Shown: one piece after another, positions 50,533 to 59,331 of the stretch | Layout: each line of letters begins with the position of its first letter | Numbering within the stretch: the first letter of the stretch is position 1 | Assembly: GCF_030812855.1 (NCBI RefSeq) | Contig: NZ_JAUSTK010000021.1 | Location: 1-64,000 of the forward strand | Reading direction: 5' to 3' | Source: Paenibacillus wynnii | Lineage (GTDB): Bacteria > Bacillota > Bacilli > Paenibacillales > Paenibacillaceae | DNA length: 64,000 nucleotides | Program-made: the position numbers and the translations under genes | Notes under the pieces: model-generated | What the model saw: only the letters and a program-made list of their open reading frames with translations | Told to the model about the DNA's origin: nothing | Databases searched by the model: none

Positions 50533-51702
50533 TTATAAAAGTCCGAGATTAATTATGATTTCTCTAAGTCTCGTTTCCCATAGTTTGGGACTTGATATAG
50601 GACCTAACATTGTTCTAGCTAAAACTCTTATTTCTTCAAGCTCAGATTTGTTTTTGAACTGCTTGTTTTTTTTATAATAATCATAAAGCTCATTAGCCTC
50701 AGAAACAGTTATACATTCTTCCCTTAGTTTGAGAACAAGCTCATTGATACTTGTGTTATCTAAGATGATTTGAGAGTGAACATGGTGTGTTGATCCGACA
50801 TGATAATTTGATTGCTTATGGGCTATATGTTTCTCGGACTCTATGAGCTTTTTGTTTAATTCCTCTTTCATTTTTATCTCTTCAGCTAAAGCTTCTTCTG
50901 ACTTGTATTTCCCAAATGCAGTTGTAATCTCCGCTTCCATTTTTGTTCGTTCTTCTACTTCGAATATTCCATCCCACTTTAATTGTTGTTTTGATAAAGA
51001 AAGCGAAGAAGCTTGTTCTAACGAGATTTCCTCCCTGTAAATCTGTAACCCCCACTGTTCATTCAACCTCACCAGTCTTTGAATTAATGCTTGTCCAGCC
51101 AAAGGGTCGACATAGAGTATACTTTCTACAGAAAAACTATAATTTTGTTTAGAATCTTTTTTTAGATGGAATAGATATTTTAAAATAAACTCTTCTCCTA
51201 CTTGAGAAATAATATTTGCTAGAAACACTTCCCATAATTGATCTTGCTCTCCTTGCATAAACATTTGATTCTCTGCAGGATATAGAGAGATACCCTTAAA
51301 TGTTGGGTGCTCTGAAGAAAGCCAAGATTTATCAATAAAAAAGAATGATTTAAATCCTTCTTGCATATAAATTTCTTTTCTTCGTTTAATGAAATTATTG
51401 TATGCCTCAGTTTGCTTTTTTCCTGTTATGTAATCTACAACCCAAATGTCCCCGTTAGGAAAGTAAAGTAATATATCCGGTACAATTTTTATTGTTTTCC
51501 GATAACTATACCCTTCCTGCACATTAATTCCGTGTATTTTGAGCTGTCCTTCCAAATATGCTCTAATCATTGTTTTTCCTAGTCTATGTGATTGTTCGTT
51601 CTCTTCCCCTTTAATTTGCTTGGTATAATGACTATAGTTCTCTGAGCTCGGACAACCTTCACCTATGTGTTTGAAATGGAATTTATCTTTTCGTAAAACC
51701 AT
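50533..51702 (-). CDS. CoiA-like nuclease-domain protein with a 5' frameshift
   Basis: 389 codons from the first ATG. KFHFKHIGEGCPSSENYSHY and IKIVPDILLYFPNGDIWVVDYI match the CoiA-type restriction-endonuclease-like domain (KRRKEIYMQEGFKSFFFIDKSWL follows), whose members act in DNA uptake. The C-terminal 150 residues are helical. Coding sequence continues upstream in frame (TCICCKQPVS, a CxCC zinc motif) without a start. A GTG at 51758 with GAGAGGAG gives MSTQI in another frame, and the two join if the run of five T at 51740-51744 had six. The true gene was therefore probably 50533-51758 with a one-base indel. Confidence 0.6.
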   Translation of the reverse strand: MVLRKDKFHFKHIGEGCPSSENYSHYTKQIKGEENEQSHRLGKTMIRAYLEGQLKIHGINVQEGYSYRKTIKIVPDILLYFPNGDIWVVDYITGKKQTEAYNNFIKRRKEIYMQEGFKSFFFIDKSWLSSEHPTFKGISLYPAENQMFMQGEQDQLWEVFLANIISQVGEEFILKYLFHLKKDSKQNYSFSVESILYVDPLAGQALIQRLVRLNEQWGLQIYREEISLEQASSLSLSKQQLKWDGIFEVEERTKMEAEITTAFGKYKSEEALAEEIKMKEELNKKLIESEKHIAHKQSNYHVGSTHHVHSQIILDNTSINELVLKLREECITVSEANELYDYYKKNKQFKNKSELEEIRVLARTMLGPISSPKLWETRLREIIINLGLL

Positions 51703-52050
51703 ACTGACCGGTTGTTTGCAGCAAATGCACGTAAAAACCTTTTTATCTGAGTGGACACGATATCTCCTCTCTAAGGATTTAACGATTTCATTATAACTAA
51801 GTGTTTCTTGTTCAAGTGAATATAGAATTCTATGTTATTTGTGAGTAGTATTATAATTCTCCAATTATTCAAGGGAAAGAGCTGCTCAGATGAGTGGATT
51901 GTTGGTTAAAACATCAGTTAAAATTGATAATTTAATTGAACGTATGACATCTATTTTCTCCGACATTTTGAATATCACGGATCTCTTGTTTATTTTTACA
52001 TAAGTAAATGCTAATATGACTATATATCGATTAATCAAGGAGGATCTGAA
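51703..52050. other. Gap with the lost CoiA start and CoADR promoter
   Basis: 51703-51771 is the frameshifted 5' end of the CoiA-like gene with its ribosome binding site. TTTACATAAGTAAA (51995-52008) is a perfect dyad in the promoter area of the next gene and could be an operator of a small ArsR-type or sulfur-sensing repressor. TATATA lies at 52020-52025. Confidence 0.4.
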
Positions 52051-53721
52051 ATGAAGATTATTATTGTGGGTTCCGTTGCTTCTGGGACTTCAGCTGCAGC
52101 TAAAGCCCGACGGAATGATGAATTAGCCGAAATTATTGTATATGAAAAAGGACCCGACATCTCTTACTCTATTTGTGGAATTCCATATTTCTTGGGTGAT
52201 GAAGTGACCGAGATATCACAATTGACACCAAGGGATAAAAAATGGTTTGAGACTCGGTACAACGTCAAGATGAACATCAACCACGAGGTTACTTCTATTG
52301 ATCCGGTTAACCAAATGATTCGCGTCATCGATTTGAACAGCGGAGTCGAGTACGAAGAATCGTTTGATAAGCTTGTACTGGCCACAGGCGCCAATGTGAT
52401 TATCCCGGAATATGTCGATGCGCAAATGACGAATATTTTCCCTGTAAGAACTATGGAAGATACTCGAAAATTAGACGCCTTTATTCAAGAATCCAATCCT
52501 CAGCAAGCCATCATTATTGGCGGAGGATATATAGGATTGGAAATCGCTGAGCAATTTACGCAAAAAGGCATTAAGTCGGTTATTTTGCAGCGCGGTAGAC
52601 ATGTAATGTCATCGTTCGATTCCGATATTTCTTTTCGTGTTCAGGAACATCTGCAGCAAAAAGGCGTGGATGTGCATACGAATGAAGAAGTCATACGAAT
52701 TCATCAAGATGCAACTCACCATATCCATGCCGTCGAAACGAAAAGTGGACAACGCTTCAATACCGACATTGTTATACTAGCAACTGGAGTCCGACCTAAT
52801 GTGAAACTGGCTCAAGAGGCAGGCTTACAGTTGGGTTCAACCGGTGCAATTAAGGTGGATAAGCAAATGAGAACCAGTCATGAGAATATCTACGCTGTCG
52901 GTGATGCGGCTGAAAGCTATCTATCTATTACTGGGAAGCCCTTCTACCATCCCTTGGGTTCTACAGCTAACAAAACTGGACGGATTGCCGGGGATGTTAT
53001 CACAGGAGGAGATCTGGAATTTCAAGGCGTTCTGGGGACAGGAATTTTCCGTGTTTTTGAATTGGCAGTTGCAACTACGGGTCTGACGGAAAAGGCTGCA
53101 CGGGAAGAAGGCCTGGACATAGAAGTACTCTATAACCTCAAACCGGCCAAACCAGAATATTTAAACGGAAGTGAACTGTTGATTAAAGCAATAGCGGACC
53201 GTGATAGTGGTCGCTTATTAGGCGCTCAGATCATCGGTAAAGAAGGGGTTGATAAACGGCTGGACGTGCTAGCTACAGCTCTACATTTCAAAGCAAACGT
53301 CAAGGATCTCTTTCATCTGGACCTTGCTTATGCCCCTCCCTTCTCAACCACAAAAGACCCAGTCATGTACACAGGGATGGCACTTGATAATGCAATCAGC
53401 CGCAATCGGTATCTGCTGTCCCCGGCAGAGCTTGTTGGCAAGGAAGCCGATTATCAAATCATAGACACACGTTCCAGAAAGCAATATGAAACCAGTCATG
53501 TCCAAGGAGCACAACATATTTCGTTGAGTGATCTGCGAGAAAAGGCCTCTATTCTTGATCCTAAGAAACCTACAATAACCTATTGCAACAAAGGAACAAC
53601 CGGGAATGCAGCTCAGAACATTCTCATCAATTTGGGTTTTGATAGAGTCTATAATTTATCCGGAGGTAACAAGAATTATCAGGTATACCTCCGTTACTTG
53701 AACTCAATCAGCAAGAAATAG
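52051..53721 (+). CDS. CoA-disulfide reductase with C-terminal rhodanese
   Basis: A 556-residue FAD enzyme of the pyridine nucleotide-disulfide family: N-terminal IIIVGSVASGTSAAAKAR (FAD), the single redox Cys in SYSICGIPYF near residue 42, NAD site IIIGGGYIGLEIAEQ near 153 and FAD site IYAVGDAAE near 280. A rhodanese domain (about 455-550) has its Cys in YCNKGTTGN. Fused CoADR-rhodanese proteins reduce CoA persulfide or disulfide in sulfur handling and thiol homeostasis. AAGGAGG is ideally spaced. A dyad at 51995-52008 may control it. It stands alone. An imperfect hairpin at 53770-53813 follows. Confidence 0.92.
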   Translation: MKIIIVGSVASGTSAAAKARRNDELAEIIVYEKGPDISYSICGIPYFLGDEVTEISQLTPRDKKWFETRYNVKMNINHEVTSIDPVNQMIRVIDLNSGVEYEESFDKLVLATGANVIIPEYVDAQMTNIFPVRTMEDTRKLDAFIQESNPQQAIIIGGGYIGLEIAEQFTQKGIKSVILQRGRHVMSSFDSDISFRVQEHLQQKGVDVHTNEEVIRIHQDATHHIHAVETKSGQRFNTDIVILATGVRPNVKLAQEAGLQLGSTGAIKVDKQMRTSHENIYAVGDAAESYLSITGKPFYHPLGSTANKTGRIAGDVITGGDLEFQGVLGTGIFRVFELAVATTGLTEKAAREEGLDIEVLYNLKPAKPEYLNGSELLIKAIADRDSGRLLGAQIIGKEGVDKRLDVLATALHFKANVKDLFHLDLAYAPPFSTTKDPVMYTGMALDNAISRNRYLLSPAELVGKEADYQIIDTRSRKQYETSHVQGAQHISLSDLREKASILDPKKPTITYCNKGTTGNAAQNILINLGFDRVYNLSGGNKNYQVYLRYLNSISKK

Positions 53722-53769
53722 GACAACCTACTTACAAAAGCAAACCATGGATATCCACTAGCGCCGCAC

Positions 53770-53813
53770 AGAGGTATCTCAACAGCCATATTTGGGGCTC
53801 TTGGGACACCTCT
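53770..53813 (+). terminator. Long imperfect hairpin after CoADR
   Basis: AGAGGT (53770-53775) pairs with ACCTCT (53808-53813), then TCTCAA with TTGGGA and AGCC with GGCT, separated by two opposed mismatches. Only a modest T-rich tail follows, so termination is plausible but not certain. Confidence 0.5.
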
Positions 53814-53880
53814 TCTGTATTATTGGTGGGTGGATCGTGTGTCTCCATAACTACATTATTAACTAAAGAGATTTCCTTCA

Positions 53881-54120
53881 TCATCTCAAAAACCGAGTAA
53901 TTTTTTTGATGACATAATTAGCATCTGAACCTACCCCACGAATAGTCGCAGACGCAAAGGAGCGCTGATTAGACAGACCGACATAATATAATCCTGGAAT
54001 TACTGTGCTGACACCAGCATCATGCAGAGGGCTGCCAGCAGAATCAAGTGCACTTGTATGGTTAAGAAACGGAATATCAGGACGATATCCGGGTACAGCC
54101 GACATACGTGTAAAAATAGC
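53881..54120 (-). pseudogene. C-terminal remnant of a flavin monooxygenase
   Basis: Reads GYRPDIPFLNHTSALD, then GLYYVGLSNQRSFASATIRG and GVGSDANYVIKKI. This is the typical end of flavin-containing monooxygenase-like pyridine nucleotide oxidoreductases (ATGYRPD, then the GLYFVG...SATLRGVG block). Only about 75 residues remain. The rest is missing upstream. Confidence 0.65.
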
Positions 54121-54202
54121 TCATAGGATGGATAACATTTCCATAATGGGGTACCGCCAACAATACGCTAAGCCTTCGGATGTATTAGGCCAAGCAAGAT
54201 TG

Positions 54203-54586
54203 TTACTTTAGTCGATTAGTTTTAACACGATTAACAAGTTCTTCGGAAGCTTTTATAAAAGCACCAACGTAATCATTAGTCATCGTAGTTGATGGATGAA
54301 TTGCAAGAGCCTTTCGGTTAAACATGGCACCGTTGTGGCCTTCAATCTTAGGAGTGAAAAGTAGTGGTACGACACGCTCAGCATATGTCTCTGGACTTTG
54401 TGATAAAAGACCAACTAGAGACTCAATAATTCGAAATTTTATGCTGTCTTTACCAAGCGTATTGCTGCGAATATTTGTTTTAATTAGTCCAGGATTTAGA
54501 CCATAAAAGTTAATGTGCGAGTAACGTTTCGCGGAATCAAGAACGAGTGCTTCGTTACCAATTACAGTATTCATATGTACAACCAT
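54203..54586 (-). pseudogene. C-terminal remnant of a short-chain dehydrogenase
   Basis: 127 codons. NFYGLNPGLIKTNIRSN is the post-catalytic block of SDR-type enzymes, and the following helices match their C-terminal half. The Rossmann part with TGxxxGxG and YxxxK is absent. In frame, a stop occurs shortly before (near 54608), close to the right end of the tnpB element at 54650, so that insertion may have removed the 5' half. Confidence 0.55.
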
Positions 54587-54649
54587 GGTTTTGTAAGTGC
54601 GTTAGTTGTGTTTTTTCCAAAGCGCCTATATTTTTATCTAAAGCTCTCA

Positions 54650-54793
54650 GTGAACCTCCCGCCACGTAAACCTATGGTTTAGAAGTGTGGGCTGCCTGGT
54701 TCCACGTTATTGCCTTTAGTATTCCTAAAGGTCTTACATAACTCCCCAGGCGTAAATTCGGACGGGACCTCGCCCTACGTATAATCAAACAAA
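54650..54793 (-). ncRNA. Probable omega RNA and right end of the lone tnpB element
   Basis: On the minus strand, after the tnpB stop, this stretch contains short hairpins and ends with a CCACACTTCTAAACC ... GTGGCGGGAGGTTCAC type hairpin, the classic right end of IS605-like elements, finishing at 54650. The guide would then be the next bases leftward, beginning TGAGAGCTTTAGATAA. The scaffold likely extends back into the tnpB 3' end. Assigned by family precedent. Confidence 0.5.
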
Positions 54794-55942
54794 TTAGGAG
54801 GCTAAAGGAGTTACTTGTTTTAGCCCTTCTTTTTCAATATTAATTGCTGCATTATGGTCACGGTCAAGAATAGTTCTGCACTTGGAACAGATGTGAGTAC
54901 GAACGGATAGTGATTTTTTGACCATATTGCCGCAGTTAGAGCATTTTTGAGAGGTGAAATGAGGTTTAACTTTAACCAGTAAACCACCGTTCTTTTCACA
55001 TTTATAATTGAGGAAACTACGGAACATTCCCCAACCGGCATCTGCGATGGATTTTGCGAGATGCCGGTTTTTTATCATGTTCTTGATTTTAAGGTCTTCC
55101 ACGCAAATAACGGAATAGGTTCGAGCAAGGTTGAAACTTTGTTTGTGAAGGAAATCTTTTCGTTGGTTTGCCACCTTCGTATGAATCTTTTGTACCTTCA
55201 CCAGTTGTTTCTTCCAGTTTTTGGAGCCTTTTTTTCGTCTCGAGAGGCGACGTTGTTGACGTTTCAGTTTCTTTTCGGATTTACGTAAAAATTTTGGATT
55301 TTCGATTTCTTCGCCGTTCGAGAGAACCGCGAATTTCTTGATTCCAACATCAATACCTGTTGTTTTGCTTACATCCAATTCAGTATTCGAAACGTTCCGT
55401 TTCTCCACAGAAAAAATAACATACCAACGTGTTCCTTGGCGTTTAATGATACATTGCTTCACTTTTCCATCGAGTTTGCGATGCCAGTTTACTGAAATGA
55501 GCCCCAAACCAGAGATTTGGAGCAAACCTTTACAACCTAAAGACGCAGCGCGTCTAACGGTGCGCGTCTTGTTATATTTTTTATCGTATTGTTTAGCCAT
55601 GCCAAATTGAGTAAAAGTAAGCGAACAATAATCCTTCGAACTCTTGATTTTCGGATATTTTGCTTCTTTTTTGAAGAACTTTTCCAATGCTTTTTCAAGA
55701 CGAAAAAAAACTTCTTGAAGAGGTTGAGAAGGCATCTCCTTTAGAAATGCATACTTCTTTTTATCTTCAACCTGCATTTTTTGCAGTTCTTGACGGGAAA
55801 GACTTTTCTTTGTTGCTTTATACGGGTTACTTTTATCTAACAACGCACTGTTGTAGGTTTGACGACACCATGCAAGCCATAAATTCAACATTTCTTGTTG
55901 TTCAATAGTTAGAAAAATCTCGTATTTATAATTAAGCAACAT
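54794..55942 (-). CDS. tnpB: TnpB RNA-guided nuclease, stand-alone (IS1341 type)
   Basis: A 382-residue TnpB without a tnpA neighbour. The RuvC acids are in TGIDVGIKKFAV, ICVEDLKIKNMI and ILDRDHNAAINI. The zinc ribbon Cys residues are in CSNCGN and CSKC. The N terminus YKYEIFLTIEQQEML matches the helix-turn-helix region. It shares the IADAGW-region core with the TnpB at 3883-4974 but is otherwise diverged, so it belongs to a different element group. All catalytic residues are present. It needs a transposase in trans to move. ATG 55942 follows GGAGGTGACAAT. Confidence 0.92.
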   Translation of the reverse strand: MLLNYKYEIFLTIEQQEMLNLWLAWCRQTYNSALLDKSNPYKATKKSLSRQELQKMQVEDKKKYAFLKEMPSQPLQEVFFRLEKALEKFFKKEAKYPKIKSSKDYCSLTFTQFGMAKQYDKKYNKTRTVRRAASLGCKGLLQISGLGLISVNWHRKLDGKVKQCIIKRQGTRWYVIFSVEKRNVSNTELDVSKTTGIDVGIKKFAVLSNGEEIENPKFLRKSEKKLKRQQRRLSRRKKGSKNWKKQLVKVQKIHTKVANQRKDFLHKQSFNLARTYSVICVEDLKIKNMIKNRHLAKSIADAGWGMFRSFLNYKCEKNGGLLVKVKPHFTSQKCSNCGNMVKKSLSVRTHICSKCRTILDRDHNAAINIEKEGLKQVTPLAS

Positions 55943-56371
55943 GTATTGTCACCTCCAGAACGTATGTTTGTAATCTAAGTATATCAAAATCATATATACT
56001 TTTTCCATTACTTTCTTTTACTTTTCCGTTCTGGAACAAAAAAAGCCATTCATCCCCTACCTAGATGCTGCGCATTTTGAGGAAGGGGACTTCTGGATAA
56101 AGTTCATTAAATTTCTTAGTAAATCAACTGTTTCCATGGATATCACCTCATCTTTTAGAAGAAATATTATAAACCTTTAATCCCTTTATACAAACCATAG
56201 CCAATTTTGCCATCCATTACAGCTCTAAAGAAAATCTTCTCATTCTCCATGATCTTGAATCATCATCCCTCCACAAATAAAATGCATCATACAACTGTTG
56301 CAATTTGCAACAATCTAATAAAAAAAGACTATCTCCAACTGGAAATAGCCCCTTTGTATTTATGGATTTAT
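55943..56371. other. Gap with gene stubs between tnpB and the ars operon
   Basis: The minus strand shows two short frames: 56057-56137 (26 codons, METVDLLRNLMNF and so on, with a GAGGTGAT site) and a frame of 27 codons near 56170-56260 (MENEKIFFRAVMDGK and so on). Both look like stubs of genes cut by the tnpB insertion. A CCAGAACG ... CGTTCTGG inverted pair near 55956-56035 may mark the left end of the tnpB element. Confidence 0.35.
56319..56350 (-). terminator. Terminator of the arsenic operon
   Basis: GACTATCTCCA (56327-56337) pairs with TGGAAATAGCC (56340-56350) with few mismatches; on the minus strand at least seven T follow. It lies about 20 bases after the phosphatase stop. Confidence 0.75.
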
Positions 56372-56803
56372 TTATTTCGACGGATAAAAGCCCTTCAACA
56401 CATCACGCATTTCTTGCTTGATGTTGATATCTGGACGCTTTTCTTTCGCCAAGGTTTCCGCTTCTTCCACCGTGGATGCCAATCCAAGCTCCAGCAATAC
56501 ACCGGTGGCAACGGTGCCTGTACGGTTACGGCCGCCAGCGCAATGGAAATACACTGACTTCCCGCTATTTACCGCTGCTGTAACCGCCTGGATGGCTGCT
56601 TGAACTGAACCTTCCTGGCCGCTCTCATCTTCCACAATCGGGAAATGATGACGGGTTACCTTAGCAGGAAAGCCTTCTGCCTCAGTACCGGTATCTCTTA
56701 AGTCAAACACATCGGATATCTCCTGCTCCTGAAGGGCTTCAAATAGTGCATTCTCCCCGCCGATGTATACTTTACCTGGAATCAGTTCATGATAATTTGC
56801 CAT
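56372..56803 (-). CDS. Protein tyrosine/dual-specificity phosphatase-like protein
   Basis: 143 residues with the cysteine phosphatase P-loop VYFHCAGGRNRTGT near 85-98 (HCxxGxxRTG) and a general acid candidate in FPIVEDESGQ. It resembles small dual-specificity or inositol-type phosphatases. It is the last gene of the arsenic operon, 20 bases after the HesB-like gene, and ends before the operon terminator. A role in arsenic handling is suggested only by position. Arsenate reductases and Cys phosphatases share chemistry, so a reductase-like or phosphatase function is possible. Confidence 0.8.
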   Translation of the reverse strand: MANYHELIPGKVYIGGENALFEALQEQEISDVFDLRDTGTEAEGFPAKVTRHHFPIVEDESGQEGSVQAAIQAVTAAVNSGKSVYFHCAGGRNRTGTVATGVLLELGLASTVEEAETLAKEKRPDINIKQEMRDVLKGFYPSK

Positions 56804-56823
56804 TATAGTTCTCCCCTATGTCT

Positions 56824-57105
56824 CTAGCAGCAGTTACTTCCGCCACTTATAGTTAGTCCAGCACCTTGTTCGTCTTGCACAAAATCCAGTGTAAGTCCGC
56901 TGATCTGATCAGCCACTCTGGAATCAACTGCGACCTCAACCTCATTGATCAAGGTAACGGTATCATCTGCTTGCGGTTTCTCAAGCGATAACTGGTAACT
57001 GGGTCCGCAGCAGCCTGCATCACTATAACCAAACCGCAAGGTGGAGACTCCCGCTTCCTTCATCATGTTCTCAATGAATATCTTTGCTTCATCCGTAATG
57101 ATCAT
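56824..57105 (-). CDS. HesB/IscA-like small protein with Cys pairs
   Basis: About 93 residues of the HesB/IscA-like fold (IITDEAKIFIENMMKEAG at the start, VEVAVDSRVADQISGLTLDF). The Cys residues are in DAGCCGPSY and in the terminal SGGSNCC. Such proteins bind Fe-S clusters or soft metals. Here the double Cys pairs and the place between arsA and the phosphatase gene suggest As(III) or cluster binding in support of arsenic resistance. GTG 57114 is possible, but ATG 57105 fits the family start and spacing better. Confidence 0.75.
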   Translation of the reverse strand: MIITDEAKIFIENMMKEAGVSTLRFGYSDAGCCGPSYQLSLEKPQADDTVTLINEVEVAVDSRVADQISGLTLDFVQDEQGAGLTISGGSNCC

Positions 57106-57119
57106 TGATCTCACTCTTT

Positions 57120-58895
57120 CTATTTCGAAATACTTGCCGAAAGCCCTTTGAGTTGTTCATATCCCGTCACTTCATCCGGCTCCCAAGGAATAATTATGGC
57201 ATGCCCCTCAGCTTTGTAAAGTACCTTTTGAATCCATTCTAGTTCGGCATGAGCTCGCCCGCTAAGCACAGGATCAGTTGTTCCTGCCGCAGCAAAACTC
57301 TGATTGATCGCCCACCATTTCGTAGGAATCCCTGCACGCTTCAGATCCTTTTCCAGACGCGATGCTTCATAAACTGGAGTGGCCTCCGCTAACGTGACAA
57401 TGACGACGCTCGTCTCTTTCTGATCCCGTAGTCTAGGCAATAAATGCTGTACAGATTCTGGAACGATGCCGGAGGAACGAGCGATTTCTTTATGATATTC
57501 CTGAGTTGCATCCAGCAATAGCAAGGTATGTCCAGTCGGTGCCGTATCAATAACGACAATCTCATCTTCAGATCGCTCTACCAAATCGGCAAATGCACGA
57601 AAAACGGCAATTTCCTCGGTGCATGGTGATCTTAAATCCTCTTCTAAAAAGGCCAGACCTTCATCATCGAGGGAATCCGCATTTTGGCTGATCACTTCTT
57701 GCTGATATTTTTCAAGCTCCACCTTTGGGTCAACTCGGCTAACGGTTATTTGATCCGAATTGTCACCAAAAACATACTCCAGATGAGCTGCCGGATCTGT
57801 TGTACTGAGATGGACCCGGTGTCCTCGTTCGGCCAATCCAACAGCAATAGCGGATGCTACGGTAGTTTTGCCCACACCACCTTTACCCATAGTAAAGATT
57901 ACTCGAATCCCATCAGATTCTAAATCCGTAATTAAAGACTCAAGTGATGGGATTGCAACGTCCACTTCTACTGGGAGTAAATGATCAGCAGTCGCTTGAA
58001 CGGGGACGAAAAATGCACGCAAGTTTTCTAATCCTGTCACATTAAATGGAGCTAAGGGGATATGGTAGCTATCCAAAGACTGAAGTTCGGCAGGCATTTG
58101 TGTTAACGCCTTCTGCTGCCGATCAACAAAACCCTTGGATACTAAATCTTCGTTAAAAGAGGAACTAAGAATCCCATTAATCACGAGTAGTTGATTTTCA
58201 ATCCCAGTACCTTTCAGTTCAGAAGATGCGCGTGCGGCTTCCAGTAATGGCGATTGCTCCGGACGAGAGACCAGAATCAGAGTCGTTTGAGTACCATCTG
58301 ACAAGGATTGAACCGCCTCTTGATATAGTGATTTTTTGGCCTCGAGCCCCGCCAGGGGACCCAAACACGAAGCTCCATGCGTACTATCATCCAGGAAACC
58401 ACTCCAAGCCGAAGGGAGCTGTAAGAGTCGTAGGGTGTGTCCTGTTGGTGCGGTATCAAACAAAATATGATCGAATTGAGACTTCAATTGGTCGTTGGTC
58501 AGTAGTGTCGTAAATTCATCAAATGCTGCAATCTCTACCGTACACGCCCCAGATAACTGTTCTTCCATAGAAGCGACCACCGAATCCGGCAAGACTCCCC
58601 GGTAAGGAGCTACCATTTTCGCCTTGTACTCTTCGGCGGCGGTCTCCGGATCTAAGTTGGCTGCAAATAGATTAGGAACACCCTTAATGGGAGTCGGATG
58701 GTTGGAAAGCTGGGTGCCAAAAACATCCTGAAGATTAGAGGCTGGATCGGTGCTTACAAGCAGAACCCGTTTCCCTGAGTCGGCCAGTACTACTGCCGCT
58801 GCACAGGCTGTTGAGGTTTTACCTACTCCACCCTTGCCTGTAAAGAACAGGTAGGGTGTACGCAATATTGTAAGTGGATCAAACAAAGTGGACAT
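57120..58895 (-). CDS. arsA: ArsA arsenite-stimulated ATPase
   Basis: 591 residues with two homologous ATPase halves: P-loops FFTGKGGVGKTSTA near 18 and FTMGKGGVGKTTVA near 335. The signature DTAPTGHTLRLLQLP appears in the first half (near 146) and DTAPTGHTLLLLD in the second. Cys residues near 113 (SGACTVE) and 421 (RSPCTEE) match the As(III) sites. ArsA binds arsenite delivered by ArsD and energises export through the Acr3 or ArsB channel. It lies 17 bases after arsD. Two-half length and motifs are complete. Confidence 0.96.
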   Translation of the reverse strand: MSTLFDPLTILRTPYLFFTGKGGVGKTSTACAAAVVLADSGKRVLLVSTDPASNLQDVFGTQLSNHPTPIKGVPNLFAANLDPETAAEEYKAKMVAPYRGVLPDSVVASMEEQLSGACTVEIAAFDEFTTLLTNDQLKSQFDHILFDTAPTGHTLRLLQLPSAWSGFLDDSTHGASCLGPLAGLEAKKSLYQEAVQSLSDGTQTTLILVSRPEQSPLLEAARASSELKGTGIENQLLVINGILSSSFNEDLVSKGFVDRQQKALTQMPAELQSLDSYHIPLAPFNVTGLENLRAFFVPVQATADHLLPVEVDVAIPSLESLITDLESDGIRVIFTMGKGGVGKTTVASAIAVGLAERGHRVHLSTTDPAAHLEYVFGDNSDQITVSRVDPKVELEKYQQEVISQNADSLDDEGLAFLEEDLRSPCTEEIAVFRAFADLVERSEDEIVVIDTAPTGHTLLLLDATQEYHKEIARSSGIVPESVQHLLPRLRDQKETSVVIVTLAEATPVYEASRLEKDLKRAGIPTKWWAINQSFAAAGTTDPVLSGRAHAELEWIQKVLYKAEGHAIIIPWEPDEVTGYEQLKGLSASISK

Positions 58896-58912
58896 GTTTC
58901 GCCTTCTTTCCT

Positions 58913-59275
58913 TTATTGTGAATTCGTCTTTATTTCAAGACGAATTCGAGGCTTGGCAATCAGTTCAGATGCGGCGATTCCTGTCCACTGCTCTAACTCT
59001 TCATTGGTTGGATAACTCTGTTTCTTAGCTACTTTCCCATCAACAAAAATAATAGGTAAAACTTCCGGACCTTCGTCAGTCAATAATTGTCTGACTGCAG
59101 CATTCGATACAAAAGCATCTGGCTCACTGGTCAGGTTATATCTGGAGACATTCACTTCTTGCTTCTTCAGATTATGAACCACAGCGGACATACGAATTAA
59201 TTCAGGATCAACGACAGGGCCGCAAACTCCGGTGGAGCAGCACATTGCCGGATCGTAAATTTCAATGGATTTCAT
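58913..59275 (-). CDS. arsD: ArsD arsenic metallochaperone
   Basis: 120 residues with the As(III)-binding Cys residues MCCSTGVCGP (Cys 12, 13 and 18 in this numbering), then the thioredoxin-like fold VLPIIFVDGKVAKK near 95. ArsD takes arsenite from cellular thiols and hands it to ArsA. The C-terminal vicinal Cys pairs of some ArsD proteins are absent, as in many functional homologues. It directly precedes arsA. Confidence 0.95.
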   Translation of the reverse strand: MKSIEIYDPAMCCSTGVCGPVVDPELIRMSAVVHNLKKQEVNVSRYNLTSEPDAFVSNAAVRQLLTDEGPEVLPIIFVDGKVAKKQSYPTNEELEQWTGIAASELIAKPRIRLEIKTNSQ

Positions 59276-59297
59276 GAAATCATCTCCTTTACTTAGA

Positions 59298-59326
59298 AAT
59301 ACAGCCGGGGATTTCCCGGCTGTATT
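59298..59326 (-). promoter_or_regulatory. Stem-loop between arsC and arsD
   Basis: A perfect 12 bp stem, AATACAGCCGGG (59298-59309) with CCCGGCTGTATT (59315-59326), sits in the 56 base gap of the operon. It has only a weak T tail, so it may protect the upstream message or partially terminate, lowering arsD-arsA expression relative to acr3-arsC. Confidence 0.6.
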
Positions 59327-59331
59327 GTTTA

